Source: CAZSMC01 sp964607755
Lineage (GTDB): Bacteria > Zhuqueibacterota > Zhuqueibacteria > Residuimicrobiales > Krinioviventaceae
NCBI GenBank assembly: GCA_964607755.1
Contig: CAZSMC010000043.1
Span: forward strand, 1-36,937
DNA length: 36,937 bases
Direction: 5' to 3'
The translations under genes and the position numbers were made by a program. Below are positions 15,925 through 24,232 of the stretch, piece after piece; the first letter of the stretch is position 1; the number at the start of each line of letters is the position of its first letter. The notes beneath the pieces are model-generated. The model did not search any database, had not been told where the DNA came from, and saw only the letters and a program-made list of their open reading frames with translations.

Positions 15925-16603
15925 CTATTTTCCACGTTACCTTTTGTTCATTAGAAAAAAAGACGAAAATTATACTAATTTTGACACAAACACATTTCCC
16001 TAAAGTGTGTACATACTTTTGAAACGTTCATCCGGGAGATCTTAAACGCCATGGAAAATCTTGCCTGATTAATTCATGAATTTAACCACAAAGCACGCCA
16101 CGATCGCGAAGAATAACAGTTTATATGTACTAACGAGTTCAAATTAAGAATTCTGAAAAAATATTTATTTCATCGAGACTATTGTTTTTCCACAACTTTA
16201 GGATCTCGTATCTTATTGAAAGATGTTTTATTAAAGCCATATCAATCCAAGATGTATTTCATACTTTTATTCAATTTATTTTCAACGCGGAGGTCGCCGA
16301 GTTCGCAAAGGTGTGCAGAGGAAAATATTTCTGAACTTGTTTTCATGATAACTTCAGAACGATCCTGGTTATTTGTGATGGGCAAAAATCATTCATATTT
16401 CATATTAACAACAATATTTTAGGTGGGCAGTTATTCGGAATACAGAGGTCAATATCAAGATCGATAATGATATCGACAATTAACCAGGCCTCATTTTTCT
16501 TTGCGAATCCTCTGCCTTTGCGTTAAATTATGAACCCTGCAACACATCGAAATTTTGCCCCGCCATTAATTTTCGATGAACGGGCAAAACTCGGTCCATG
16601 CTC
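15925..16603. other. Non-coding region with decayed GCAAAG-type repeats
   Basis: No credible gene was seen. Three stretches share a degenerate pattern built on CGCAAAG/GCAGAGG: 16080-16113 (AACCACAAAGCACGCC and on), 16287-16325 (AACGCGGAGGTCGCCGAG and on) and, inverted, 16494-16527 (ending CCTTTGCGTT). The second and third form an imperfect inverted pair enclosing about 170 bp. Such stretches recur in intergenic DNA of several phyla; origin unknown. The rest shows only AT-rich sequence. Confidence 0.5.
16553..16589 (-). terminator. Possible terminator downstream of rtcB
   Basis: TTTTGCCC (16553-16560) pairs perfectly with GGGCAAAA (16582-16589), starting 15 bp past the rtcB stop. The loop is 21 bases and the following T-run on the minus strand is short, so the call is weak. 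Confidence 0.3.
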
Positions 16604-18037
16604 TCACCCCTTGACCACACCCAGCGGTTTCAACTTTGCCACTTTTTTGGAAATGCCTGCCAGATCGACCGCATTGACCACACTGCTGACATCTTTGTAC
16701 GCTTCCGGCATCTCCTCGGCAATCGTTGCATAACTCGATGCCTTGACAACAATCCCGCGATCCGTCATCTCTCTGCGCAAATCACGTCCCTTGCTGGCTT
16801 GTTTGGCTTTTTTCCGGCTCATCATCCGTCCGGCGCCGTGACATGTGGAGCCAAACGTCTGCTGCATGGCTTTGTCCGTGCCCACAAGTACATACGAATA
16901 CCGTCCCATGTCACCCGGAATAAGTACGGGTTGACCGATTTCCTGATAATCTTTTGGAACATGAGGATTGTGCGGACCAAAAGCTCGGGTCGCGCCTTTG
17001 CGGTGAACGCATAACTTTTTTTCTTTTCCGTTCACCTTGTGCGTTTCAATTTTTGCAATGTTGTGCGCCACTTCGTACACAACCTGAATGTTGACTGCAT
17101 TTCTGGACGCGCCGAGCGCTTTGGTAAAGGCTTCGCGTACCCAGTGGGTAATCATCTGTCGGTTGGCAAAGGCAAAGTTGACCGCGCACGCCATTTGAGC
17201 GAGATAATCCTGGCCTTCTTTGCTTTGAATCGGGGCGCAGCACAATTGCCGGTCCGGCAGATCGATGCCGTATTTTTCCGCTGCGCGCAGCATGACTTTG
17301 ATAGCGTCGTCGCACACCTGATGGCCAAATCCTCGTGAACCGGTGTGAATGATGAGCGTGATTTGATCTTTTTCAAGTCCCAGCACACTGGCAATTTCGG
17401 GTTCAAAAATCTCCTGCACCACACCAATCTCAGTGAAATGATTGCCCGAGCCCAATGTACCCACCTGTGCCCGGCCGCGCTGTAAGGCGCGCTGGCTGAC
17501 CAGCTCCGCATTGGCGCCGGCCATCCTGCCGTTTTCTTCTATTTTATCCAGATCATCCTGACGGCCATAGCCGTTCTTAATTGCCCAGTGTGCACCCTGT
17601 GTCAGCAAACGCTTTTCTTCTTTGTCGCTCAATTTGATTGATCCTTTGGAGCCCACACCACTTGGTACGTGACTGTAAATTGTGTCAACGAGTTTGTTCA
17701 TTTTCGCTCGTATATCTGACAGGGCAAGATCGGTTTTCAGCAGGCGGACACCGCAGTTGATGTCATACCCCACGCCACCGGGTGAAACAATGCCGCCATG
17801 CATATCAAAAGCGGCAACACCGCCAATCGGAAAGCCATAGCCCCAGTGAATGTCCGGCATAGCCCATGAATAGCCGACAATGCCCGGCAGCCAGGCAACG
17901 TTTGCTGCCTGCTCGGGCGCATTGTCGCTAAGGATATCGGAAATCATCGACTCTGTGGCAATAATGCGCGCCGGAACCCGCATTTTACCCGATTGGGGGA
18001 TTTCATACGTGTATTCGTTTATCTGATTTACATTCAT
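16604..18037 (-). CDS. rtcB: RNA-splicing ligase RtcB
   Basis: The product is 477 aa from the ATG at 18037, chosen because AAAGGTGAT lies 3 bases before it; the frame extends to 18055 with no better site. RtcB joins RNA ends bearing 2',3'-cyclic or 3'-phosphate to 5'-OH ends using GTP and manganese. All key residues align with the archaeal enzyme by motif: D92 and C95 (GYDINCGVRL), H200 (GSGNHFTEI), H231 (HTGSRGFGH), H325 (EVAHNIAKIE) for metal binding, and H400 (FGSTCHGAGR) as the guanylated nucleophile. No archease or RtcA gene is beside it, so it probably acts in RNA repair alone. It is transcribed divergently from the sulfatase gene. Confidence 0.97.
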   Translation of the reverse strand: MNVNQINEYTYEIPQSGKMRVPARIIATESMISDILSDNAPEQAANVAWLPGIVGYSWAMPDIHWGYGFPIGGVAAFDMHGGIVSPGGVGYDINCGVRLLKTDLALSDIRAKMNKLVDTIYSHVPSGVGSKGSIKLSDKEEKRLLTQGAHWAIKNGYGRQDDLDKIEENGRMAGANAELVSQRALQRGRAQVGTLGSGNHFTEIGVVQEIFEPEIASVLGLEKDQITLIIHTGSRGFGHQVCDDAIKVMLRAAEKYGIDLPDRQLCCAPIQSKEGQDYLAQMACAVNFAFANRQMITHWVREAFTKALGASRNAVNIQVVYEVAHNIAKIETHKVNGKEKKLCVHRKGATRAFGPHNPHVPKDYQEIGQPVLIPGDMGRYSYVLVGTDKAMQQTFGSTCHGAGRMMSRKKAKQASKGRDLRREMTDRGIVVKASSYATIAEEMPEAYKDVSSVVNAVDLAGISKKVAKLKPLGVVKG

Positions 18038-18053
18038 GTTATCACCTTTAACC

Positions 18054-18083
18054 ATTTTATTGTGAACATTTCAAGCTATCCAA
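18054..18083 (-). promoter_or_regulatory. Possible rtcB promoter
   Basis: On the minus strand TTGGAT (18083-18078) and TAAAAT (18059-18054) are 18 bases apart. The implied leader would contain just the Shine-Dalgarno site and the rtcB start codon. Confidence 0.3.
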
Positions 18084-18233
18084 AAAAATCTTATGGAATG
18101 ACTGTTTGTAATATAATAATTAATTGTTATTTTAAAAGTAATTATTCCAGATTGCTATGTTTTCGGAAAATCTCCCGTTTGAGATTTCGCTTCTATCGCA
18201 ACAAACGTTTAATTTGTAAAAAGGAGAAACATC

Positions 18234-19772
18234 ATGCAAAAAATGCCCCGGCGTCGTTTCTTGAAATCATTAGGTGCCATGGCTCTGTCGACACATGCCG
18301 TGTCATTGACATGCAGTTCACAAAAAGAACCGTTACAGAATGTGGTCGTTATCATCGGCGATGACCATGCTGCCTATGCCCTGGGTTGTTATGGCAACGA
18401 CATCATTCGGACACCGAATCTGGATAAAATGGCAACGCGGGGAATGCGGTTCGAGCAGGCGTTTGCCAACGCGCCGTTGTGCAGCGCATCGCGCCAGTCG
18501 CTGCTCACCGGCAAATATCCGCACGCAGCCGGGGTGACGCTTTTGTTCACTCCGTTTCCGGAAGAGCAATACACGATTGCTGAACATTTGCAAAAGCGTA
18601 ACTTTCGCACCGGTTATGTGGGCAAGATGCATTTCAACAATAACCTGCCGCATGGATTCGAATCCCGCACCGGCCGGGGAGATTATCGCCAGTACCTCGA
18701 GGAAAATCCGCCTAAAAAACCGCCCGATTCGATAGAAACGCGCTCGCCGTGGAAACCGTTCCGGGATCCGGCGCGCATCTGGCTCAATGCCGATATGCTG
18801 CCGTCCAATCATTACGATGAGGATAGCATTGGCACCTGGTACGCGCATCAGGCGATTGATTTTATCCGGCAACATCAAAACGAACGCTTTTGTTTGTGGG
18901 TGGGATTTCACGAGCCGCATTCACCATTCAATTTCCCGATTGAATACCGTGGAAAATACGATCCGGAAAATATGCCCCTCCCCAAGGGATCACCGGAAGA
19001 TGATCAATGGATCCCGGAGGTCTTTCGCGATCTTTCCGAAAAAGACCGCCGCGGCATTATTGCGTCGTATTACACGTCGGTTGAATATCTGGACAAAAAC
19101 GTGGGACTCATTCTGGATGAACTGAACCGGCTAGACCTCGACAAAAATACGCTTGTGATTTATCTCGGTGATCACGGCTATTTGCTCAACCATCACAAAC
19201 GCTTTGAAAAGCACATGATGTGGGAAGAAGCCGTCGGCGCTCCACTGATTATTCTGGGCGGCGATCGCGTCCCTGCCGGTGTTGCTACCGATGTACTCAC
19301 CGGATTTGTGGATTTGGCGCCGACGATCTGTGATATGCTCGGCATCGAGCGCATGCCGGAACTCCAGGGCAAGAGCCTGCAACCTGTGTTAGAGAACAAA
19401 ACTGAAAAGCATCGCGATTACGTTTACGCAGAATTTATGGCGGACAACAAGGCCATGATCAGATCGCATCGCTGGAAATATATCTTCACATCTGGTAAGC
19501 ATGATCTAAAGCAGGGCTATGCCACGGGCCGCGAGCCGTGGGGCATTACGCATCGATTATACGATTTAAAAAACGATCCCGAGGAACATCACAACGTGGC
19601 GAAGGTGCCGGAAAATCAGGACATTCTGCACAAACTGCAGCAGAAAATGATCGAATGGTTCAAGGAAACTTATCCGAATGCAGATAAATTACCGGAAGGA
19701 TTGAGTGTGGATGAAAAGCTGACCTGGTTCTGCCGGCCGACAGAGGCAAACCCGGATTTGAACGCGCAATAA
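18234..19772 (+). CDS. Sulfatase (arylsulfatase A superfamily), exported by the Tat route
   Basis: This 512-aa enzyme hydrolyses sulfate esters or sulfamates. The N-terminus has a twin-arginine-like signal (RRRFLKSLGAMAL at 6-18). The active-site peptide is CSASR, with C83 expected to become formylglycine; this is the C-x-A-x-R form rather than C-x-P-x-R. Metal ligands D43 and D44 (IIGDDH) and D313 and H314 (YLGDHGY) are present, followed by a lysine/histidine-rich loop (KRFEKHMMW). The C-terminal RLYDLKNDPEE segment is typical of the family. AAGGAG precedes the ATG. Neither a formylglycine-generating enzyme nor an anaerobic maturase is encoded nearby. The substrate could be a sulfated glycan, but no other polysaccharide-locus genes are adjacent. 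Confidence 0.94.
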   Translation: MQKMPRRRFLKSLGAMALSTHAVSLTCSSQKEPLQNVVVIIGDDHAAYALGCYGNDIIRTPNLDKMATRGMRFEQAFANAPLCSASRQSLLTGKYPHAAGVTLLFTPFPEEQYTIAEHLQKRNFRTGYVGKMHFNNNLPHGFESRTGRGDYRQYLEENPPKKPPDSIETRSPWKPFRDPARIWLNADMLPSNHYDEDSIGTWYAHQAIDFIRQHQNERFCLWVGFHEPHSPFNFPIEYRGKYDPENMPLPKGSPEDDQWIPEVFRDLSEKDRRGIIASYYTSVEYLDKNVGLILDELNRLDLDKNTLVIYLGDHGYLLNHHKRFEKHMMWEEAVGAPLIILGGDRVPAGVATDVLTGFVDLAPTICDMLGIERMPELQGKSLQPVLENKTEKHRDYVYAEFMADNKAMIRSHRWKYIFTSGKHDLKQGYATGREPWGITHRLYDLKNDPEEHHNVAKVPENQDILHKLQQKMIEWFKETYPNADKLPEGLSVDEKLTWFCRPTEANPDLNAQ

Positions 19773-19777
19773 AAATT

Positions 19778-19808
19778 GCGGAAGGGGTCCCCCAACAACC
19801 CCTCCCGC
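19778..19808 (+). terminator. Possible hairpin terminator after the sulfatase gene
   Basis: AGGGGT and ACCCCT, extended by GCGG/CCGC with one mismatch, can form a stem starting 5 bases after the stop codon. There is no T-run behind it, so it may instead be an mRNA-stabilising stem. Confidence 0.3.
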
Positions 19809-19896
19809 CCGATTCGGATAAAGTACTAATTTTAATTATACTAAAGTCGGTGGGAAAAAGCAAGCTGAATTCACATGATTCAGCAGAAATTGAATT

Positions 19897-19924
19897 TTGA
19901 AAACTGAATGGATTTTGATATAAT
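19897..19924 (+). promoter_or_regulatory. Sigma70-type promoter for the small peptide-permease operon
   Basis: TTGAAA (19897-19902) and a perfect TATAAT (19919-19924) are 16 bases apart, with TG two positions before the -10 box. The leader to the ATG at 20019 would be about 88 bases. This is the best promoter match in the window. Confidence 0.55.
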
Positions 19925-20018
19925 CCTTGTTTAAAAGTGACAAATTCCTGAATTTTTTGATTTGCTAAACCCGGTGAATAAACACTGATTTTTGGCGAAT
20001 GAATGGACAGGAGATGAA

Positions 20019-20180
20019 ATGAATTTCGATCTTGTGATTGGCCTGGCCTTGATTGTCCTGGCGCATGGTTTTTCGACTTTTCTTATTTTAAACAGCCGGC
20101 GCCGAATTGAGATTATCGATAGAAAAGGATTAGAGACAGAGCGGGAAATAAAAAAGGAGATAAATCATGGCGCAAAATAG
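20019..20180 (+). CDS. Small single-span membrane protein coupled to the APC permease
   Basis: The 53-aa product begins MNFDLVIGLALIVLAHGF: one membrane helix (about 5-24) followed by a charged, probably helical cytoplasmic tail (RRRIEIIDRKGLETEREIKK). GGAG (20010-20013) lies 5 bases before the ATG. A slightly longer frame from TTG 19992 has no ribosome binding site. The gene overlaps the permease start by 14 bp, and its AAAAAGGAG codons form the permease ribosome binding site, so translation of the two is linked. I do not recognise the family. A small accessory or regulatory subunit of the transporter is a reasonable inference. Confidence 0.75.
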   Translation: MNFDLVIGLALIVLAHGFSTFLILNSRRRIEIIDRKGLETEREIKKEINHGAK

Positions 20181-22440
20181 CCGCCGTGATCATCAAATCA
20201 CCACTGAACTTTCCCGTGAGTTGAATCTTCTCCACCTCACCATGATGGGTGTGGGCATGATGATCGGTGCCGGAGTATTCCTTGGCGTGGGAAGTGCTAT
20301 TCAGGAATCCGGGCCCGGCGGGGTGCTGCTTACTTTTGCACTCAACGGCATGATTGCTATGTTCACAGCCATGTCCTATGCAGAATTATCGTCTGCTATT
20401 CCGCGCGCTGGCGGGGCCTATAATTTTGCCCGTGTGGCATTCGGCCGCGGCACCAGTTTTATGGCCGGCTGGATGGAATGGTTTGCGTCCAGCGTGGCCG
20501 GCAGTTTGTACGCCGTGACTTTTGCGATTTACACCATCCATTATTTTGAGCAACTGGGACTCATGGGCTGGCTGCCGATCCCCGTTTTTTATGCGGAAAA
20601 AATTCTGGGTGTCATTATTGCCATCACGTTTGTGTATATCAATTACCGCGGCGCTGCAGAAACCGGCAAGACCGGAGCGATGTTTGCGCTGGGACAAACC
20701 GCGACATTGGCAGTGATCGGCATCGTCGGTATTGCCGTGGCTGCCAATGATCCGTCCCGGCTAAAAAACTTTGAACCCTTTTTGCCGCTGGGCTGGAGCA
20801 AACTCCTGGTGACCATGGGATTCACCTATGTGGCATTCGAGGGTTATGAAGTCATTGCCCAGGCCGGAGATGAAGCGATCGAGCCGCGAAAAAATTTACC
20901 CAAAGCCATACTTTACTCTATTTTTGTCGCTGCCAGCACCTATCTCCTCGTTGCTTTTGCTGCTGTTGTCAGCGTCAAAGCCGGAGCGCCGGATATTCCC
21001 GGTGAACCGTGGCGCTGGATCGGCAGTTTTGGCGAACGAGGATTCGGTATGGCGGTGGCCCGTCTGATGCCGTACGGCAGTTTTCTTGTCACGATTACGG
21101 TTATCTTTGCATCCACTTCTGCGCTCAATGCAACGATCTATTCAGCCACCCGCGCTTCCTACGCGCTGGGCCGCGACCGCATGCTGCCGGCGTTTTTTTC
21201 AAAAATTTCCCAAAAAACAAGAACTCCTCACATTGCGCTTTTCTTTACCGCGTGCATTGTTATTCTGGTCGCCGGATTTTTACCGACCATGGATGTGGCT
21301 TCCAGCGCCAGCATTATGTTCCTTTTTCTTTTTCTGCTGGTTAATATTTGCGTTATCAAAGTCCGGCGTAATATGGGCGACGAGTTGAGCTACGGCTATT
21401 TAATGCCCTTTTTCCCAGTGTTGCCGATTTTGGCGATTGGCATCCAGCTTGTCCTGGCGGTGTGGCTCGTTCACTTGAGTTGGCTGGCATGGATTGTGAC
21501 GCCGCTGTGGATTTTGATCGGCTTTACTACGTTTCATACGTATTCAAAATCACGTGCTGTTACATCCGAACATGAAATTGTGGTACTGGAGGAAGAGAAA
21601 CGCGAGGTGCGCGGAAAGTACCGCGTCATGATTCCGGTTGCCAATCCTAACAATGCCATTCAGTTGGTGAGAAACGGATTCCGGTTGTGCTCTGCCAAAA
21701 ACGCCCAGGTCGATCTGTTAAATCTGGTTGCTGTTCCGGAGCAGTTGCCGCTGTCCAATGCCGAAGATTATATGTGGACCAGCCGCGAGGCGATCACAGA
21801 GGCAATGATGTATTTGACAACCACATTTCCGGTGACCACTACGATCCGGTACTGCAGAAATATAGCCCGGGGCATTATTTCCGCAGCCAGAGAACGCCGC
21901 ACTGATATGATTTTAATGGGTTGGACCGGCGAAATGGCGCGCCGGTATTATATTTTCGGCAGCACCATCGATCCGGTTATCGAAAAAGCACCCTGCAACG
22001 TCGTTGTTTTTAAAAACTGCAACAAACCGAGTTATAAACGAATTCTCGTACCCATTGCCGGTGGCCCTTACAGTCCGTTTGCTCTGGAAGTGGCAGGCAT
22101 TATGATGGATGCGAACGAAGGCGTGATCGTTCCGTTCAACATCGCTCCGCCGGGAGGTGAAACACTGGATATTGAAACGTACATCAAAAAGACCATCGGA
22201 GGTAAAATACCGGCTGAGAAATTTCAGCCAAAATATTTTGTTTCGCGTTATGTGGCTGAAATTATCATTCACGAGGCTCAGAACTATGATCTCATTGTTA
22301 TCGGCGCCAGCCAGGAAAAAGCGTTGCGGCAATTGCGGCGCAGTACAATTCCCGAACAAGTCGCGCGCCGAACGAACAAACCGTTAATCATGGTCAAGCC
22401 CAGAGAGGGTTTCAAGTCCTTGATTAAACGAGTGATATGA
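20167..22440 (+). CDS. APC-superfamily permease fused to two universal stress protein domains
   Basis: The 757-aa product has an amino acid-polyamine-organocation permease domain (about 15-465, roughly 12 helices). The substrate-binding unwound helix is marked by GMMIGAGVFLG, and further conserved segments are SYAELSSAIPRAGGAYNF and FVAFEGYEVIAQAGDE-like. The cytoplasmic C-terminus holds two USP domains, about 475-615 and 617-750. The first keeps the ATP-binding pattern G-2x-G-9x-G-S (GWTGEMARRYYIFGST); in the second this loop has lost its glycines (IGASQEKALRQLRRST), so only one domain should bind nucleotide. The arrangement suggests that transport of an amino acid or other cation-coupled solute is gated by energy state. 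AAGGAG sits at ideal distance before the ATG. Confidence 0.93.
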   Translation: MAQNSRRDHQITTELSRELNLLHLTMMGVGMMIGAGVFLGVGSAIQESGPGGVLLTFALNGMIAMFTAMSYAELSSAIPRAGGAYNFARVAFGRGTSFMAGWMEWFASSVAGSLYAVTFAIYTIHYFEQLGLMGWLPIPVFYAEKILGVIIAITFVYINYRGAAETGKTGAMFALGQTATLAVIGIVGIAVAANDPSRLKNFEPFLPLGWSKLLVTMGFTYVAFEGYEVIAQAGDEAIEPRKNLPKAILYSIFVAASTYLLVAFAAVVSVKAGAPDIPGEPWRWIGSFGERGFGMAVARLMPYGSFLVTITVIFASTSALNATIYSATRASYALGRDRMLPAFFSKISQKTRTPHIALFFTACIVILVAGFLPTMDVASSASIMFLFLFLLVNICVIKVRRNMGDELSYGYLMPFFPVLPILAIGIQLVLAVWLVHLSWLAWIVTPLWILIGFTTFHTYSKSRAVTSEHEIVVLEEEKREVRGKYRVMIPVANPNNAIQLVRNGFRLCSAKNAQVDLLNLVAVPEQLPLSNAEDYMWTSREAITEAMMYLTTTFPVTTTIRYCRNIARGIISAARERRTDMILMGWTGEMARRYYIFGSTIDPVIEKAPCNVVVFKNCNKPSYKRILVPIAGGPYSPFALEVAGIMMDANEGVIVPFNIAPPGGETLDIETYIKKTIGGKIPAEKFQPKYFVSRYVAEIIIHEAQNYDLIVIGASQEKALRQLRRSTIPEQVARRTNKPLIMVKPREGFKSLIKRVI

Positions 22441-22445
22441 TTGAG

Positions 22446-22580
22446 ATGAATACCAGGATGCACTCCAGCAAAAAGTCCATCCTGAAATCAGGAATGACTA
22501 TTGCGTCGATTTTTGTTTACTTTTCCAAAGAGATATTGGATTTGAAAAAAGACATAAAAAACGATCACAATTGTTCTTGA
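22446..22580 (+). CDS. Possible small protein downstream of the APC-USP permease
   Basis: A 44-codon open frame starts 5 bases after the permease stop. The product has a basic N-terminus, a short hydrophobic stretch (SGMTIASIFVYFSK, about 15-28) and an amphipathic charged end (EILDLKKDIKND). The codons look coding-like, but the ribosome binding site is poor (GAG directly before the ATG), and a promoter candidate for the next gene overlaps its end. No family is recognised. It could be a second small membrane subunit or simply a chance frame. Confidence 0.4.
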   Translation: MNTRMHSSKKSILKSGMTIASIFVYFSKEILDLKKDIKNDHNCS

Positions 22581-22599
22581 TAAAGAAAATGTTTATACT
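22571..22599 (+). promoter_or_regulatory. Possible promoter of the ABM-dehydrogenase-GH5 group
   Basis: TTGTTC (22571-22576) and TATACT (22594-22599) are 17 bases apart, and the leader to the ATG at 22654 would be about 48 bases. The -35 box is only a half match. Confidence 0.35.
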
Positions 22600-22653
22600 T
22601 GATCAGATAATCGAAAATCAAGTTTTCATTTATCTTCTTAAAAAGGAGGTTTC

Positions 22654-22998
22654 ATGTATATCGTTCACGTTCACGTCCATGTAAAAAAAGATCAGGTCGA
22701 AGCTTTTCGCCAGGCCACTCTTGAAAATGCCCATCACAGTATCCACGAAACCGGAATTGCACGATTCGATGTTTTACAGCAAAAAGATGATCCGTCCCGT
22801 TTTGTGCTTGTTGAGGTGTATCGGACAGCAGACGATCCGACATTGCACAAAGAGACCGCACATTATAAAAAATGGCGTGACGCGGTCGAGGACATGATGG
22901 CAGAACCCCGGTACAGTGTAAAATATGAGAATGTGTTTCCGGACGAAGACGGCTGGGAAACCAGTTCTTTTACCGATGATAAACAGGTGCATTTGTAA
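22654..22998 (+). CDS. ABM-domain protein (LsrG/YgiN-like quinol monooxygenase family)
   Basis: The 114-aa product is a single antibiotic-biosynthesis-monooxygenase ferredoxin-like domain. Signature elements are the N-terminal strand YIVHVHVHVK, the FRQATLENAHHSIHE helix with paired histidines, the core GIARFDVLQQ and FVLVEVYR, and the HYKKWRDAVEDMM helix. Relatives include LsrG, which isomerises phospho-AI-2, and YgiN, which acts on quinols. A perfect AAGGAGG lies before the ATG. The dehydrogenase gene starts 21 bp after its stop, so the two probably share an mRNA and may act on related small carbonyl or quinone compounds. The precise reaction cannot be told from sequence. Confidence 0.85.
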   Translation: MYIVHVHVHVKKDQVEAFRQATLENAHHSIHETGIARFDVLQQKDDPSRFVLVEVYRTADDPTLHKETAHYKKWRDAVEDMMAEPRYSVKYENVFPDEDGWETSSFTDDKQVHL

Positions 22999-23019
22999 TT
23001 TTTGATAAAGGGGTGAAAT

Positions 23020-24174
23020 ATGACTTTTGAATTCGCAACCGCATCACGAATTATTTTTGGCGCCGGTGAACTGAATCGACTCGGCTCGCTGGCGAAGGAA
23101 CACGGTTCTAATGCTTTGCTTATGACAGGTCAATCCCAAAAGCGCGCTGAAGCGGCTATGCAGCAACTGAAAAACGCGGGCATTACGTACACTGTGTTTT
23201 CTGTACCTCATGAGCCCACTGTTGAGCTTGTCGAAAACGCCGTAAACAAAGCCCGTGATGAAAAAATCGATATGGTTATCAGCATGGGCGGCGGCAGTGT
23301 GATCGATGCCGGTAAAGCAGTGGCCGGATTGATTGCCAATCCGGGCGAGGTGCTCGATTATCTCGAAGTCATCGGCAAGGGCAAACCGATCGCTGAAAGA
23401 CCGTATCCGTTCATTGCCATCCCAACCACGGCCGGAACCGGCGCAGAAGTGACAAAAAATGCGGTTCTCAAATCGACCGAACACAATGTCAAAGTCAGTT
23501 TGCGGCATAATCTTATGATTCCTGATATTGCGCTGGTCGATCCGGAACTCACTTATTCCATGCCACCGGGCGTGACCGCCAGCACCGGTCTGGATGCGTT
23601 GACTCAGCTCATCGAGCCGTTTGTGTCGCACAAAGCCACGCCGCTGACGGACGGCGTGTGCCGGGAGGGACTTTTTCGTGCCGCCAGTTCACTGAGTACC
23701 GCTTATCACGACGGCGCGAATCGAGCAGCCAGAGAAGATATGGCCGTCGCCAGTCTGTTCGGCGGACTGGCATTGGCCAATGCCAAACTCGGCGCGGTGC
23801 ACGGTTTCGCCGGACCCCTGGGTGGCATGCTCGACGCACCGCATGGTGCCATCTGCGCGCGGTTGCTGCCATTTGTTATGGAAACAAATCTCAAGGCTCT
23901 GCAGCGAAGGGCATCGGATTCCCCGGCTCTGCGGCGGTATCACATTTTGACGCCGATGCTGACAAAAGATCCGCTGGCTTCCCTGGAAGACGGTATCAAC
24001 TGGATTAAAGACTTGTGCGATGATTTAAATGTGCTGCCTTTGCGCGAGTACGGCATGCAGGAAAAAGATATTCCGGCAGCGGTTGATAAAGCGCAAAAAT
24101 CGAGCAGCATGAAGGGCAATCCAGTTGAACTCACCAAAGATGAACTCACGAAAATTCTCAAAGAAGCATTGTGA
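23020..24174 (+). CDS. Iron-containing (group III) alcohol dehydrogenase family protein
   Basis: The 384-aa product has the Fe-ADH fold: a Rossmann-like N-domain with GGGS (90-93) followed by DAGK, the TTAGTGAE loop (136-143) and an all-helical metal-binding C-domain. Metal ligands in this family are normally D-x3-H plus two more His. Here they read D192, Q196, H261 and H275: the second ligand is Gln in DALTQ where FucO-type enzymes have DALTH. The enzyme may use a different metal or geometry. It would reduce an aldehyde or oxidise an alcohol with NAD(P). A GGGG site precedes the ATG, and the gene is 21 bp from the ABM gene and 58 bp from the GH5 gene. Confidence 0.92.
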   Translation: MTFEFATASRIIFGAGELNRLGSLAKEHGSNALLMTGQSQKRAEAAMQQLKNAGITYTVFSVPHEPTVELVENAVNKARDEKIDMVISMGGGSVIDAGKAVAGLIANPGEVLDYLEVIGKGKPIAERPYPFIAIPTTAGTGAEVTKNAVLKSTEHNVKVSLRHNLMIPDIALVDPELTYSMPPGVTASTGLDALTQLIEPFVSHKATPLTDGVCREGLFRAASSLSTAYHDGANRAAREDMAVASLFGGLALANAKLGAVHGFAGPLGGMLDAPHGAICARLLPFVMETNLKALQRRASDSPALRRYHILTPMLTKDPLASLEDGINWIKDLCDDLNVLPLREYGMQEKDIPAAVDKAQKSSSMKGNPVELTKDELTKILKEAL

Positions 24175-24232
24175 TTCTTTCTGCGGATTTAATGCAACAA
24201 ACGAAAACATACCCTAAAAAAAGAGGAAAGAA

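Noticed and set aside
15858..15935. Upstream extension of the ABC ATPase gene to 15935
   Set aside because: The extra 26 residues do not belong to the ABC fold, and a promoter candidate lies inside this stretch; the ATG at 15857 has a ribosome binding site and gives normal length.
16216..16422. Small plus-strand frame in the non-coding region near rtcB
   Set aside because: It runs across the decayed repeat, has no ribosome binding site and matches no family I recognise.
19897..20018. Long leader of the peptide-permease operon considered as a riboswitch
   Set aside because: The 88-base leader is AT-rich with no strong stems or known aptamer core.
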